From Methylococcales bacterium (GTDB taxonomy: Bacteria; Pseudomonadota; Gammaproteobacteria; Methylococcales; Methylomonadaceae), in NCBI GenBank assembly GCA_030693155.1, contig JAUYBJ010000057.1, positions 74,275 through 138,274 on the forward strand: DNA of 64,000 bases. The letters run 5' to 3'. Under the pieces are notes generated by a model, which saw nothing but the letters and a program-made list of their open reading frames with translations, was not told the origin of the DNA and made no database searches. The translations under genes were made by a program, and so were the position numbers. Within the stretch, counting starts at the first letter, position 1, and every line of letters starts with the position of its first letter. Shown here in pieces: positions 1-9,763 of this stretch.

Positions 1-234
1 CGTATAAAAATTGATGAAGAGGGATGCAATCCCAATCACGATAAATGCTGCCGAAATCGTGTTTTGTGCCAAATCAGGTATTAGCAAGGCATATACACCA
101 ACAACCAGTGAAATAAAACCAATCCATCCAGGGATCTTTTCGACCATATCATAAGTGGCTAAGTGTTTTTTAGCCCCGTAGCCAATGTTATATCCGCTTT
201 CAGCAATCAGTTTTAATAGGTTGTCTTTAGTCAT
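1..234 (-). CDS. SLATT-domain-like membrane protein (partial, runs off the left edge)
   Basis: The first 78 codons are present, from an ATG at 234 reading leftward; the rest lies outside the window. The protein begins MTKDNLLKLIAESGYN, then GAKKHLATYD and a hydrophobic segment (about residues 34-50), then a second one (about 57-75) that runs into the edge. This layout of a short polar head and two membrane helices resembles the SLATT family. SLATT proteins are predicted pore-forming effectors of bacterial conflict systems. The gene is divergent from an AAA-ATPase/protease pair, which fits a defence role. The family call rests on motif memory from an incomplete protein. It could instead be a generic two-helix membrane protein. 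Confidence 0.6.
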   Translation of the reverse strand, partial: MTKDNLLKLIAESGYNIGYGAKKHLATYDMVEKIPGWIGFISLVVGVYALLIPDLAQNTISAAFIVIGIASLFINFYT

Positions 235-378
235 CGTTTTACTTTCTCTAGATTTAATTTGTACAAAATTACAAACAGGGCTTCACAAAGCATATCAAAC
301 ATGAGAAAATAAATCTAGTCCAATTTATACAAATATAAATATGATTATTATCAATAACTTAAATATTAAGTGGGCGAA
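235..378. promoter_or_regulatory. Divergent intergenic region with TTTGTACAAA palindrome
   Basis: This AT-rich spacer separates the SLATT-like gene from the AAA-ATPase gene and must hold both promoters. A perfect 10-bp palindrome, TTTGTACAAA, lies at 258-267, about 25 bp upstream of the SLATT-like start. Related TTGTACAA-type palindromes occur upstream of other operons in the window. No promoter boxes were convincing enough to fix. Confidence 0.35.
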
Positions 379-1506
379 ATGAAAGAAATTAAAGATGATT
401 TAGTCCAGTTAATCAGACTGGCATTGGCAGAGCAAACAGACGATGTGAGATTGTTTGTGGCTAGACTTGTTCGAAAATATCGCGATGGCGATCCTGAGCT
501 TGTAGAGCAGATTAATCTCTACCTGAAGTCTAAACCGACCAGGAAAAGCACGGCGTTACGGAAGACCACGATTGCGTCTAAAGAAACAGTATTGCCTAGA
601 GATGATGAATCTCGCTTATCTTTACTTAAGGTATTTAAAGACAAGCCTGACGATGTACATCCGTTACTCTCTACAGAGTTAGAAGACACTTTAGGGCAGT
701 TGATTCAAGAGCGAAAACAAGTTGCGAAATTAGCATCACTGGGGCTTGATCCTACTAGGTCTGCCATTTTCGTAGGTAAGCCTGGGGTTGGGAAGACACT
801 AACTTCAAGATGGCTTGCTGCACAGTTGAATCTACCACTTTATGTACTTGACCTTACTGCAGTAATGAGCAGTCTACTGGGCCGCAGCGGAAGCAATATA
901 AGAGCTGCATTAGACTTTGCTAAAAGTAGTCCTTGTATTTTGCTATTAGATGAAATTGATTCGATTGCCAAGCGCAGAAGTGATGACTCTGACATAGGCG
1001 AGCTTAAAAGACTCGTAACAGTGATACTGCAAGAGCTAGATGAATGGCCAGCTGAAGGGCTACTGTTAGCCGCAACTAATCACCCAGAATTAATTGATCC
1101 AGCATTGTGGCGACGATTTGATCTTAAGGTTGAGTTTGAGCTGCCTGATAGAAAGTCAATCAAGGAAGCTATCCAGCATTTTTCTGGGCAGGATTATGCT
1201 TTGCTTAGCCGCTGGGCAGACGTCCTTGCATTTGCATTTGAAGGTGAATCTTTCAGTGATATTGAACGGGCGATACAAAGGTTTAGGCGTGCATTGGCTC
1301 TTGGAACAGACTCAGATGCCGATATGGTGGAGGATTTCATAAAAACGCGAGCTATAAACTTAGATAGGCAGAAAAAAATCGAGTTTTCAGTATTATTGGC
1401 AAAACAAACACGATTCTCTCAGCATGCTATCTCAGATATCACCGGCGTAAGCAGAGACACGATTCGTAAACATTTGAAAGATGATAAACCTACAGAAGGG
1501 GACTAA
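379..1506 (+). CDS. AAA+ ATPase paired with a subtilisin-like protease
   Basis: This AAA-family ATPase of about 375 residues has a Walker A motif GKPGVGKT near residue 135 and a Walker B motif ILLLDEID near 192. A sensor/arginine-finger stretch follows (AATNHPELIDPALWRRFD). The C-terminus has a helix-turn-helix-like segment (SDITGVSRDTIRKHL), so it may also bind DNA. I chose the ATG at 379 because GGG lies a few bases upstream; a GTG at 370 in the same frame is possible. Its stop lies 4 bp before the start of the downstream protease gene, so the two are almost certainly co-expressed. ATPase plus S8 protease pairs are known from surveys of bacterial conflict systems. By inference the ATPase would remodel or present substrates to the protease, or hold it inactive. 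Its target is unknown. Confidence 0.85.
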   Translation: MKEIKDDLVQLIRLALAEQTDDVRLFVARLVRKYRDGDPELVEQINLYLKSKPTRKSTALRKTTIASKETVLPRDDESRLSLLKVFKDKPDDVHPLLSTELEDTLGQLIQERKQVAKLASLGLDPTRSAIFVGKPGVGKTLTSRWLAAQLNLPLYVLDLTAVMSSLLGRSGSNIRAALDFAKSSPCILLLDEIDSIAKRRSDDSDIGELKRLVTVILQELDEWPAEGLLLAATNHPELIDPALWRRFDLKVEFELPDRKSIKEAIQHFSGQDYALLSRWADVLAFAFEGESFSDIERAIQRFRRALALGTDSDADMVEDFIKTRAINLDRQKKIEFSVLLAKQTRFSQHAISDITGVSRDTIRKHLKDDKPTEGD

Positions 1507-1510
1507 GCGT

Positions 1511-3727
1511 ATGAGTCAAACAAACTTTTTGATTGGGCGTGGTGAACTATTAACCCATGATATTAAAGCGCCAAAACGAATGCCCGGGAAGGCTCAGGCA
1601 TATACTTTCGATCAGGCTGTTGAGAGACTAGCCCCTCAACTAAAGTCTACAGCCACAGAATTGGATAAATTATCGTCAGATGCTTGTCCTGACGATTTCG
1701 GTGTTGCGCTTCTTACGCTTAATCCAAGTTTTATAGCGAAGTCCTATTTTCCAACTGCGTTATTGCGTTCAGCTGGAGTTGAATCAATAGGAAGTCGCAC
1801 CGTTTCAGTAACACCTGAAAATTGGACAAAAAAATCTGCACCCAAAGAATGCACTACGACAGAGATTTTTATTGCCGCTAAACGTGATGTTTTTAGACAC
1901 TTGAGTGATTGGGTACAAAACATCAATCCAATTTCTCATGAAGCAGAAGATCTAACCCATATTGAAAAATTCTCAAGTTTTGTGCCTGGGGGTCGATTTG
2001 CTACCAAAATCGACGGGGATGAGAAATTCTTTGAAGTTGGCCTCCATTTTTTACCAGAAGAAGGGCGAGTGCCACAGCAACAGGCATTTCTAACTTATGC
2101 TAAACGTAATGGATTAAAAGTGCATGTGGATTTGGGCTTTAGGGTAGGAAGCTTATGGTTTATACCAGTAGAGGGGGATGCGAAACATCTTAAAAAGCTG
2201 TCTGAATTTGTGTTTGTACGGGTTATACGTGCCATGCCTAAACTAAGAGGTATGCGACCTGTTCAACGGTCAGGCGGTCCTGCTTTGGGATGTCAACTGC
2301 CTACTTCACAACCATTATCTGCAGGACCTAAAGTCGCAATACTTGACGGAGGTTTACCTGATAAACATGTCATCTCAACTTGGTTACGTTCATATAGACA
2401 GATGGATCCAGTTGCCGGTGATGATCCTGAAGGCCCAGATCATGGCTTGGCTGTGACTTCAGCGTTTTTATTTGGCCCAATCATACATAATCAGCAAGCT
2501 GCACAACCATATTCTTTTGTAGACCACCTTAGAGTTTTGGATCGTAAAACTGAAGATGAAGATCCTTTAGAACTATACAGAACATTGGGCTTTGTAGAAG
2601 AAGCATTGCTGTCTCGTCAGTATGAGTTTATCAACCTTAGCCTTGGCCCTGATTTACCAATAGAAGACACGGAAATCCATGCTTGGACGTCTGTAATCGA
2701 TGACATACTCAGTGACGGTGATACTTTTATGACTGTTTCGGTAGGGAACAATGGTGAAATGGATCACGCATCTGGGAATGCTAGAGTTCAAGTACCCTCT
2801 GACTGTGTTAATGCTATTGCTGTTGGCGCTGCTGATAATACTGATGGCACATGGGCGCGCGCCTCTTATAGCGCAGTAGGTCCAGGTCGTAGCCCTGGCG
2901 TTGTAAAACCCGATTTAATGGCTTTTGGTGGCGATCCAAATAAATACTTTCATGTACTTACGCCAAGTAGTAAACCAGAAATTACACCAACTCTAGGCAC
3001 CAGCTTTGCCGCACCATATTTGCTTAGGAATGCTGTAGGTGTTAGAGCTATTCTAGGGAGAGAACTTTCCCCATTAGCAATTAAAGCATTACTAGTACAT
3101 AGCGCAGACCCGTTACATCACAATAAAAATGAAGTGGGTTGGGGGAAAATACAAGAAGATTTAATCGACATTATTACTTGTCCATCTGGGGTTGCTAGGG
3201 TCGTATACCAAGGTGAACTTAAGCCTGGTAAATATCTACGCGCAACTTTGCCACTTCCAGAAGGGGGTTTAACTGGCAATATTACGTTAAAGGCAACTTT
3301 TTGTTATGCCTCCCCAACGGATCCACAAGATTCTGCTGCATATACACGTGCTGGGCTAGAGGTAACCTTTCGACCGGATGAAAATAACGTCAAAACTGGC
3401 AAGGCAAACGCTGAAACTAAAGGTTTCTTCGATATGAAAAAATACTCTACAGAAGCCGAGCGCAGATCGGATATGGGTAAATGGGAAACAGTGCTGCATG
3501 GTGAAAAGAATATGCGTGGAACTACCTTAAATGGCCCCGTATTCGATATTCATTACAATGCTAGGGCTGGAGGTGCAGCCAATACGCGTGCCGAGAAGAT
3601 TCGATATGCGCTCATTATCTCAGTCGAAGCACCAAAACATGAGAATTTATATAATGATATCTTACGTGCCTATCAAAATATTTTGGTACCTCTGCAGCCG
3701 CAAGTATCAATTCCGATTAGAATATAG
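1511..3727 (+). CDS. Subtilisin-like (S8) serine peptidase
   Basis: This large protease of 738 residues has the S8 catalytic triad: Asp in VAILDGGL (about residue 278), His in DHGLAVTSA (about 311) and Ser in GTSFAAP (about 497). There is no signal peptide, so it probably acts in the cytoplasm. The N-terminal 260 residues and the C-terminal 170 residues are not recognisable; the C-terminal part may be a beta-rich P-type domain. The ATG at 1511 is preceded by GAAGGGG about 8 bases upstream, so I prefer it to the in-frame ATG at 1481 inside the ATPase gene. With the upstream ATPase it forms a two-gene module, probably a triggered intracellular protease used in defence. Confidence 0.88.
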   Translation: MSQTNFLIGRGELLTHDIKAPKRMPGKAQAYTFDQAVERLAPQLKSTATELDKLSSDACPDDFGVALLTLNPSFIAKSYFPTALLRSAGVESIGSRTVSVTPENWTKKSAPKECTTTEIFIAAKRDVFRHLSDWVQNINPISHEAEDLTHIEKFSSFVPGGRFATKIDGDEKFFEVGLHFLPEEGRVPQQQAFLTYAKRNGLKVHVDLGFRVGSLWFIPVEGDAKHLKKLSEFVFVRVIRAMPKLRGMRPVQRSGGPALGCQLPTSQPLSAGPKVAILDGGLPDKHVISTWLRSYRQMDPVAGDDPEGPDHGLAVTSAFLFGPIIHNQQAAQPYSFVDHLRVLDRKTEDEDPLELYRTLGFVEEALLSRQYEFINLSLGPDLPIEDTEIHAWTSVIDDILSDGDTFMTVSVGNNGEMDHASGNARVQVPSDCVNAIAVGAADNTDGTWARASYSAVGPGRSPGVVKPDLMAFGGDPNKYFHVLTPSSKPEITPTLGTSFAAPYLLRNAVGVRAILGRELSPLAIKALLVHSADPLHHNKNEVGWGKIQEDLIDIITCPSGVARVVYQGELKPGKYLRATLPLPEGGLTGNITLKATFCYASPTDPQDSAAYTRAGLEVTFRPDENNVKTGKANAETKGFFDMKKYSTEAERRSDMGKWETVLHGEKNMRGTTLNGPVFDIHYNARAGGAANTRAEKIRYALIISVEAPKHENLYNDILRAYQNILVPLQPQVSIPIRI

Positions 3728-3829
3728 AGGATTATCTAGTGGCAGTTGTGGTATTAAGACGTATTTGCGAAGTCGATAGATAACGTAGAAACATCCTACG
3801 AAACATTCGAGAAATAAAAAATAAAGCGC

Positions 3830-4003
3830 CAGATCGCGTTGATTCGGACAGTCGATCTTCGGATGATAAACCTCGGTCAACACCCCGTAGGCGACGGTGA
3901 ACCAGACGCGGGAGCGTTCGCTCAAGGCGGTGCCGACCACTTGCTTGCGGGCACTGGCCCAAGCGCTGTGGAGGCCGGGCTGGCCGAACGGAAGTTCACT
4001 CAT
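3830..4003 (-). pseudogene. 5'-fragment of a glucoamylase (glycoside hydrolase 15) gene
   Basis: From an ATG at 4003 the frame encodes MSELPFGQPGLHSAWASA, then VVGTALSERSRVWFTVAYG and LTEVYHPKIDCPNQRDL. This matches the extreme N-terminus of bacterial GH15 glucoamylases (pattern APG...W.....VGTA...SRVWFT...G.L.EVYYP..D....RDL). Similarity stops near 3825-3830, where the GC-rich DNA abruptly becomes AT-rich, so only about 57 codons of a protein normally several hundred residues long remain. The open frame continues to 3707 but that tail is foreign. The fragment sits just after merA in the same orientation. It marks the broken end of the imported mer segment and is very unlikely to be functional. 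Confidence 0.65.
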
Positions 4004-4068
4004 CGGGCAGGTCTCCATGGCCAATCATCGAGTTTGGTGGCAAATACCAGCTTGTTTGTCGATCCGTC

Positions 4069-5775
<1,707 letters not shown>

Positions 5776-5795
5776 TTAGGCAACGGCCAATGCCG

Positions 5796-6218
5796 TCAGC
5801 CTCGTTTGGTCGGAAGTTCGCAGCTATCCGACCCGCAACGGCGGTTTGCCGGCGAAATAAAATCCCAGATCGATATTCCGATCATGAAGGCCAGGCCGAC
5901 ATAGAGTAGGCTCTCCGCCCACCTGTTGCCGAGAAACACGAGCGTGGCCAACAGCACGATGGTCGGCCCGACCATGCCGAGCAGGCTGCGGTGCCATTGG
6001 CGGTGACTTAGCCAGCCCAGCGCGTTCGCCAGCAAAGCCAAGACTGCAAACAAGGGTAGCAGCCGGGTGATGAACAGGCCCTCGTACTGGCTCAGAAAGC
6101 CCAGCCCGATGGCCGCGCCAAAACTGGCAAGCGCGGGAAAGCAGGACGCGCAGCCCATCGCGGAAACGACGCTGCCGAGCGCGCCGGTTTTATCGGCTAT
6201 GCGTGTGATCAGTCTCAT
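5796..6218 (-). CDS. merC: Mercury transport protein MerC
   Basis: This 140-residue inner-membrane protein has four predicted hydrophobic segments and the cysteine pair GCASCFP in the first of them, typical of MerC. A further cysteine pair lies near the C-terminus (CGSDSC). MerC brings Hg(II) across the inner membrane to MerA, partly redundant with MerT. The gene lies between merP and merA, the position it holds in Tn21. Confidence 0.95.
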   Translation of the reverse strand: MRLITRIADKTGALGSVVSAMGCASCFPALASFGAAIGLGFLSQYEGLFITRLLPLFAVLALLANALGWLSHRQWHRSLLGMVGPTIVLLATLVFLGNRWAESLLYVGLAFMIGISIWDFISPANRRCGSDSCELPTKRG

Positions 6219-6233
6219 GACCTTGCTCCCGGT

Positions 6234-6524
6234 TCAGTGGCTCACTGCTTGACGCTGGACGCTGGACGGGTACCCGGCGTCTTCGGTGGCACGGGTCAGC
6301 TTCTGCACGCTGGTCTTGGCATCGTCAAAAGTGACGACGGTCTCGCGTTTCTCGAAGCCCACATCGACCTTGCTCACGCCCTCGACCTTGGAGAGCGCTT
6401 TTTTGACGGTGATCGGGCAGGCGGCGCAGGTCATGTCCGGCACCGCCAGCGTGACGGTCTGGGTGGCTGCCCACACCGGGGCAGCGACAGCGGCGAGTAC
6501 GAGGGAGGCAAATAGCTTGTTCAT
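6234..6524 (-). CDS. merP: Periplasmic mercury-binding protein MerP
   Basis: Small periplasmic Hg(II) carrier of 96 residues. A signal peptide (MNKLFASLVLAAVAAPVWAA) precedes a heavy-metal-associated domain with the Hg-binding GMTCxxC-type motif, here DMTCAACPITV. The ATG at 6524 has an AGGAG ribosome site about 8 bases upstream; longer frames starting upstream have no support. It hands mercury to MerT or MerC. Confidence 0.96.
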   Translation of the reverse strand: MNKLFASLVLAAVAAPVWAATQTVTLAVPDMTCAACPITVKKALSKVEGVSKVDVGFEKRETVVTFDDAKTSVQKLTRATEDAGYPSSVQRQAVSH

Positions 6525-6537
6525 GGGGAACTCCTGG

Positions 6538-6888
6538 TTAATAGAAAAAGGGAACGACATAGGGAAATCCAAGCGCGACTAAAACCAGCACGGCCACGAT
6601 CCAGAAAATCAGCTTGTAGGTGGCGCGTATCTGCGGCATCGCGCAGACCTCGCCAGGCTTGCAGGCAGCTGCCGGCCGGAAAATGCGCCGCCAGGCGAAG
6701 AATAGAGCCACCAGCGCCGCGCCGATGAACAGCGGACGGTATGGTTCCAGCACCGTCAGGTTGCCAATCCAGGCACCGGAAAAGCCCAAGGCGACTAGGA
6801 CCAGCGGCCCGAGGCAGCAGGTCGAGGCGAGGATGGCGGCCAGCCCGCCAGCGAAGAGCGCGCCGCGCCCGGTTTGTGGTTCAGACAT
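6538..6888 (-). CDS. merT: Mercuric ion transporter MerT
   Basis: Inner-membrane mercury importer of 116 residues with three hydrophobic segments. The first carries the cysteine pair STCCLGP; a cytoplasmic loop carries a second pair (CKPGEVC). The start at 6888 follows AGGA and lies 36 bases downstream of the mer -10 box; the frame open to 6954 would begin upstream of the promoter and is rejected. It is the first gene of merTPCA. Confidence 0.96.
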   Translation of the reverse strand: MSEPQTGRGALFAGGLAAILASTCCLGPLVLVALGFSGAWIGNLTVLEPYRPLFIGAALVALFFAWRRIFRPAAACKPGEVCAMPQIRATYKLIFWIVAVLVLVALGFPYVVPFFY

Positions 6889-6923
6889 GCGCTTGTCCTT
6901 TTGAATTTGAATTGGATAGTGTA

Positions 6924-6954
6924 AGCTTACTTCCGTAGTCATGTACGGAGTCAA
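6924..6954 (-). promoter_or_regulatory. mer operator/promoter (PmerT with MerR site)
   Basis: Reading the minus strand, the -35 box TTGACT (6949-6954) and the -10 box TAAGCT (6924-6929) are separated by 19 bp, the over-long spacing typical of MerR-controlled promoters. The dyad CCGTACATGACTACGG (6933-6948) fills the spacer and is the MerR binding site. This matches the Tn21/Tn501 mer operator. MerR would repress without mercury and untwist the spacer when Hg(II) is bound. The divergent merR promoter overlaps it. Confidence 0.93.
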
Positions 6955-6959
6955 GTGAT

Positions 6960-7394
6960 ATGGAAAATAATTTGGAGAACCTGACCATTGGCATTTTTGC
7001 CAAGGCGGCCGGGGTCAATGTGGAGACGATCCGCTTTTATCAGCGCAAGGGCTTGTTGCCAGAGCCGGACAAGCCTTACGGCAGCATTCGCCGCTATGGC
7101 GGCGCAGATGTAGTTCGGGTGAAATTCGTGAAGTCGGCCCAGCGGCTGGGTTTCAGCCTGGACGAGATTGCTGAGCTGTTGCGGCTCGACGATGGCACCC
7201 ATTGCGAGGAAGCCAGCAGCCTGGCCGAGCACAAGCTCAAGGACGTGCGCGAAAAAATGGCCAACTTGGCGCGCATGGAAACCGTGCTGTCTGAACTGGT
7301 GTGCGCCTGCCACGCGCGGCAAGGGAATGTTTCCTGCCCGCTAATAACGTCGCTACAGGGCGAAGCAAGTCTGGCATGGTCGGCTACGCCTTAG
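6960..7394 (+). CDS. merR: Mercury-responsive regulator MerR
   Basis: This 144-residue regulator has an N-terminal winged HTH ([20 protein letters not shown]), a dimerisation helix, and the three Hg(II)-binding cysteines in THCEEA, VCACHA and VSCPLI. It is the full length of Tn21/Tn501 MerR. It is divergent from merT across the mer operator and starts 5 bases after the -35 box of PmerT. Its stop codon lies inside the terminal inverted repeat of the transposon. Confidence 0.97.
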   Translation: MENNLENLTIGIFAKAAGVNVETIRFYQRKGLLPEPDKPYGSIRRYGGADVVRVKFVKSAQRLGFSLDEIAELLRLDDGTHCEEASSLAEHKLKDVREKMANLARMETVLSELVCACHARQGNVSCPLITSLQGEASLAWSATP

Positions 7395-7427
7395 CGTGCT
7401 TTAATTTCCGTTTTCTGAGGCGATCCC
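7390..7427. repeat. 38-bp terminal inverted repeat of a Tn3-family (Tn21/Tn501-type) transposon
   Basis: On the minus strand this 38-bp segment begins GGGATCGCCTCAGAAAACGG and ends AAAGCACGCTAAG. That is the Tn21-subfamily terminal repeat with about one change near the tip (GGGATCG for GGGGTCG). In Tn501-type elements this repeat flanks merR, as here. The outer end at 7427 marks the junction with backbone DNA. No partner repeat, tnpA, tnpR or res site was found, so the element cannot move by itself. The adjacent AATTA could be one half of a 5-bp target duplication, but its partner is missing. Confidence 0.88.
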
Positions 7428-7445
7428 AATTAATGAGGGTTAGAA

Positions 7446-8636
7446 TTACCAACTCAATTTGTGACGCTCTTCAGTATCTTGATGACGCTTATCATCTTCA
7501 GAATGTAGGTAATTATTGGTTGTAGAAATCGACTCGTGACCCAAGTTATCTCTGACATGTCTTATATCCATATCGCTTGAAGTCATGTTTGATCCAGCTG
7601 TATGTCGCATCCAATGCGCTGATGCAGCTTCCAATCTTGTCGCTAGAATTAAAGAGTCTGCACCTCTTTCCCGCAGACGCTTAGCGGTGATGTTAAAAAT
7701 CTGTTTAAGTATTAAATGGACTGCACTTCTGGTCATTGCCCTTAGCTTGCCTCCGATAGGTAAAAATAGGGGAGTGGATTCGCCTTCAATAGGCGTCAAA
7801 TGCAGACCCATCTCACGACGGTAACGACTCAACTCAAGCATCAACTCATTCGTAGCCGGAACAATGCGGGTTTTATCACCCTTACCTGTAATTTCCAGCC
7901 ACCACCTTGATTCACTGCTTTTATCTTTACGATTGAAGAATCCGCCCATTGTATTTTGCGTGACCTCCGATACACGGAGTCCTGTGATATACAGTAACGA
8001 AAATAACCAGCGTACGCGCTGGTAATGCTCGCGCTCACGATTAGTTTCTCGTGGCATGCTTTCAATCGTGAGTTTTACTTCTTTCCATAGATCCTCATCT
8101 AGAAAACGCGTAACTCTAGGCTTTGCTTTACGCTGACGGTTCCTGGATAAAGACAACGGGTTACCAGCAAGGTATCCAGCATTCACTAACCAAGAAAACA
8201 TGCCATTGAGTATTACTATGGCTTGTCGTTGACTGGTGGGGGAGAGGGGACCTGCAAACGGGCGCCATTTAGGGTCGTCTCTGGCCACTTTACGTTTAGC
8301 CATAATCCAACGTTCTACTGGTAATGGATTTGTCAGAAAGTGCTGGTATACCAAGAAGTCCTCATGGCTTAATGATGATAACGGTTTGCCTAGTTCTATT
8401 ACTGACCACAACAGCAGTCTTTCGGCTTCTTTGCGATAGCTGTCGAATGTGGTCTTAGTATCAAGATAGCGAGCTAGCCACACCTTAATAGCATCGGTAT
8501 CAGTATTGGCAGTAATCTGGGGGCGGTTACCGATAGCACGGTTAGCGCCACTGCTGCCATCCAGCTCAGGCGAGAGTTTAACCAAATCTATAGTTGCAAT
8601 TGCAGGGATAACAGTTAATTTAGTCTGCAAAGCCAT
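7446..8636 (-). CDS. Tyrosine recombinase/integrase
   Basis: This 396-residue site-specific recombinase has all the catalytic residues of the phage integrase family: Arg in TGLRVSEV (about residue 220), Lys in GKGDKTR (about 252), HWMRH (about 345), His in NLGHES (about 366) and the nucleophile Tyr in TNNYLHSE (about 374). An N-terminal SAM-like core-binding domain spans roughly residues 45-170. It is divergent from a kfrA-like gene across a long palindrome. It could resolve plasmid multimers or integrate the element. No cognate recombination site is proven, although the palindrome at 8675-8710 is a candidate. Confidence 0.92.
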   Translation of the reverse strand: MALQTKLTVIPAIATIDLVKLSPELDGSSGANRAIGNRPQITANTDTDAIKVWLARYLDTKTTFDSYRKEAERLLLWSVIELGKPLSSLSHEDFLVYQHFLTNPLPVERWIMAKRKVARDDPKWRPFAGPLSPTSQRQAIVILNGMFSWLVNAGYLAGNPLSLSRNRQRKAKPRVTRFLDEDLWKEVKLTIESMPRETNREREHYQRVRWLFSLLYITGLRVSEVTQNTMGGFFNRKDKSSESRWWLEITGKGDKTRIVPATNELMLELSRYRREMGLHLTPIEGESTPLFLPIGGKLRAMTRSAVHLILKQIFNITAKRLRERGADSLILATRLEAASAHWMRHTAGSNMTSSDMDIRHVRDNLGHESISTTNNYLHSEDDKRHQDTEERHKLSW

Positions 8637-8674
8637 TTTTCAGGTCTCAATACTTTTAAAATTGTAAGTTTAGA

Positions 8675-8710
8675 TATTATTTGACATTAGAGTAATAATG
8701 TCAAATAATA
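8675..8710. promoter_or_regulatory. Symmetric divergent promoter in a perfect 15-6-15 inverted repeat
   Basis: Two perfect 15-bp arms (8675-8689 TATTATTTGACATTA and its complement at 8696-8710) flank 6 bases. Each strand holds a complete sigma70-like promoter. On plus, TTGACA (8681-8686) is followed 17 bp later by AATAAT (8704-8709). On minus, TTGACA (8699-8704) is followed 17 bp later by AATAAT (8676-8681). The -35 of one promoter overlaps the -10 of the other. They would drive the kfrA-like gene and the recombinase gene, and the palindrome is a natural site for a dimeric repressor. The arm-spacer-arm shape also resembles a tyrosine recombinase core site. Confidence 0.7.
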
Positions 8711-8721
8711 GTCACAAATAA

Positions 8722-8733
8722 TTGTATTTACAA
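8722..8733. promoter_or_regulatory. TTGTATTTACAA operator-like palindrome upstream of the kfrA-like gene
   Basis: Arms TTGTA and TACAA are separated by 2 bases. The site lies just after the plus-strand -10 box of the kfrA-like promoter and 45 bp before its start codon, a suitable place for repression. It resembles the other TTGTACAA-class sites in the window. Confidence 0.4.
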
Positions 8734-8777
8734 CATAATACGTAATATTATTTATTAATAATATTGAGGTAAAAATC

Positions 8778-9734
8778 ATGAATGCCATCATTGTTAACGA
8801 ACAGCAGCTTCTAATTGAAATTGAAAAGCTGAGAAGTGAATTTACTGAGACGCAGGATTTGTACCGTGAAGTATGTGTGCTGTTATTTTTTCGATATGGC
8901 ATTACGCCAACGGCCAATAAGCTATATCAATATGTACGCAGAGGGAGCATGTCTGCACCAGCGGATGCGTTAAATAAGTTTTGGTCTGAGTTGCGTGAAA
9001 AAAGCCGCGTGCGCATTGATCGCTCGGATATACCTGAAAGTATTGGTCTAGCAACCGGAGACTTTGTTGCAACATTATGGAACGAAGCTCAAAAAGCAGC
9101 ACAATTAGGATTCACGGATCTAGTTGAGAATGCAACAGCTGAAATTCTAAAATCTAAACTAGATGCGGAACTTGCCAGGCAAGATGCTACAAAATTAAAG
9201 GTTCAACTTGATGAATGTAATCTTGATCTAAAAAGTACTCAAAAACGTCTCTCTGAGACTGATAATTTATTGCTTGTTAATACCAACACATTAGCCATGC
9301 AAGAAAAAGCTCTTAAATCACTTAGAATTGAATGCGATAACTTATCAACGGCATTAAGTGATGAAAAAGCCACATTTAGTAGAGATTTAAATTTAATAAA
9401 TGCTTCTTTGCAAAAAGCCGAAGATAGATTTAGAAGTTTAGAGAATAAGTCATTACTAGAGGTTGACCAGGCAAGACAACTAATTAAACGCTTAGAAAAA
9501 GAAATCATCTCATTAAGAAAAATAACTAAAGATGATCAATCATCGCACACCAAAGATCAAATTAAAAATCAGAATATTATTGCGGCACTTAATGAGAGAG
9601 TAGGAACGCTAAATGGGAAGTTAATTGAAATTTCAAAGCAGCTATCCAAAACCTCAAGAAAATTAGCCCAAGCAGAAAAGAAAATTAATCTAAAAAAAAC
9701 AAGTGATATTAAACGCGATTTAGAACTAAATTAA
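8778..9734 (+). CDS. kfrA: KfrA-like DNA-binding coiled-coil protein
   Basis: The N-terminal 115 residues match the KfrA N-terminal DNA-binding domain (FFRYGITPTANKLYQYVRRGSM...AL..FW..LR). Residues from about 120 to 318 are almost uninterrupted coiled coil rich in Lys, Glu and Leu. KfrA proteins of IncP and related plasmids bind their own promoter, form filament-like networks and help segregation. GAGG lies 8 bases before the ATG. Four iteron-like repeats follow the gene and a symmetric promoter precedes it. The symbol reflects domain similarity, not proven orthology. Confidence 0.8.
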   Translation: MNAIIVNEQQLLIEIEKLRSEFTETQDLYREVCVLLFFRYGITPTANKLYQYVRRGSMSAPADALNKFWSELREKSRVRIDRSDIPESIGLATGDFVATLWNEAQKAAQLGFTDLVENATAEILKSKLDAELARQDATKLKVQLDECNLDLKSTQKRLSETDNLLLVNTNTLAMQEKALKSLRIECDNLSTALSDEKATFSRDLNLINASLQKAEDRFRSLENKSLLEVDQARQLIKRLEKEIISLRKITKDDQSSHTKDQIKNQNIIAALNERVGTLNGKLIEISKQLSKTSRKLAQAEKKINLKKTSDIKRDLELN

Positions 9735-9763
9735 TACAAGTGATTATTAGTTATTTGTGCGAA

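Noticed and set aside
3707-3829. Continuation of the glucoamylase fragment frame
   Set aside because: After about 3830 the residues no longer match GH15 and the DNA becomes AT-rich, so this is chance reading across the junction.
3728-3830. Possible left inverted repeat of the mer transposon
   Set aside because: I compared this stretch with the 38-bp repeat at 7390-7427 on both strands. Only a short A-rich stretch is alike, not enough to call a terminal repeat.
6538-6954. merT start at 6954
   Set aside because: It would begin within the -35 box of the mer promoter, upstream of the transcript start.
8675-8710. Calling the palindrome an intrinsic terminator
   Set aside because: It lies between divergent genes, the stem is AT-rich and no T run follows. 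Promoter boxes on both strands explain it better.
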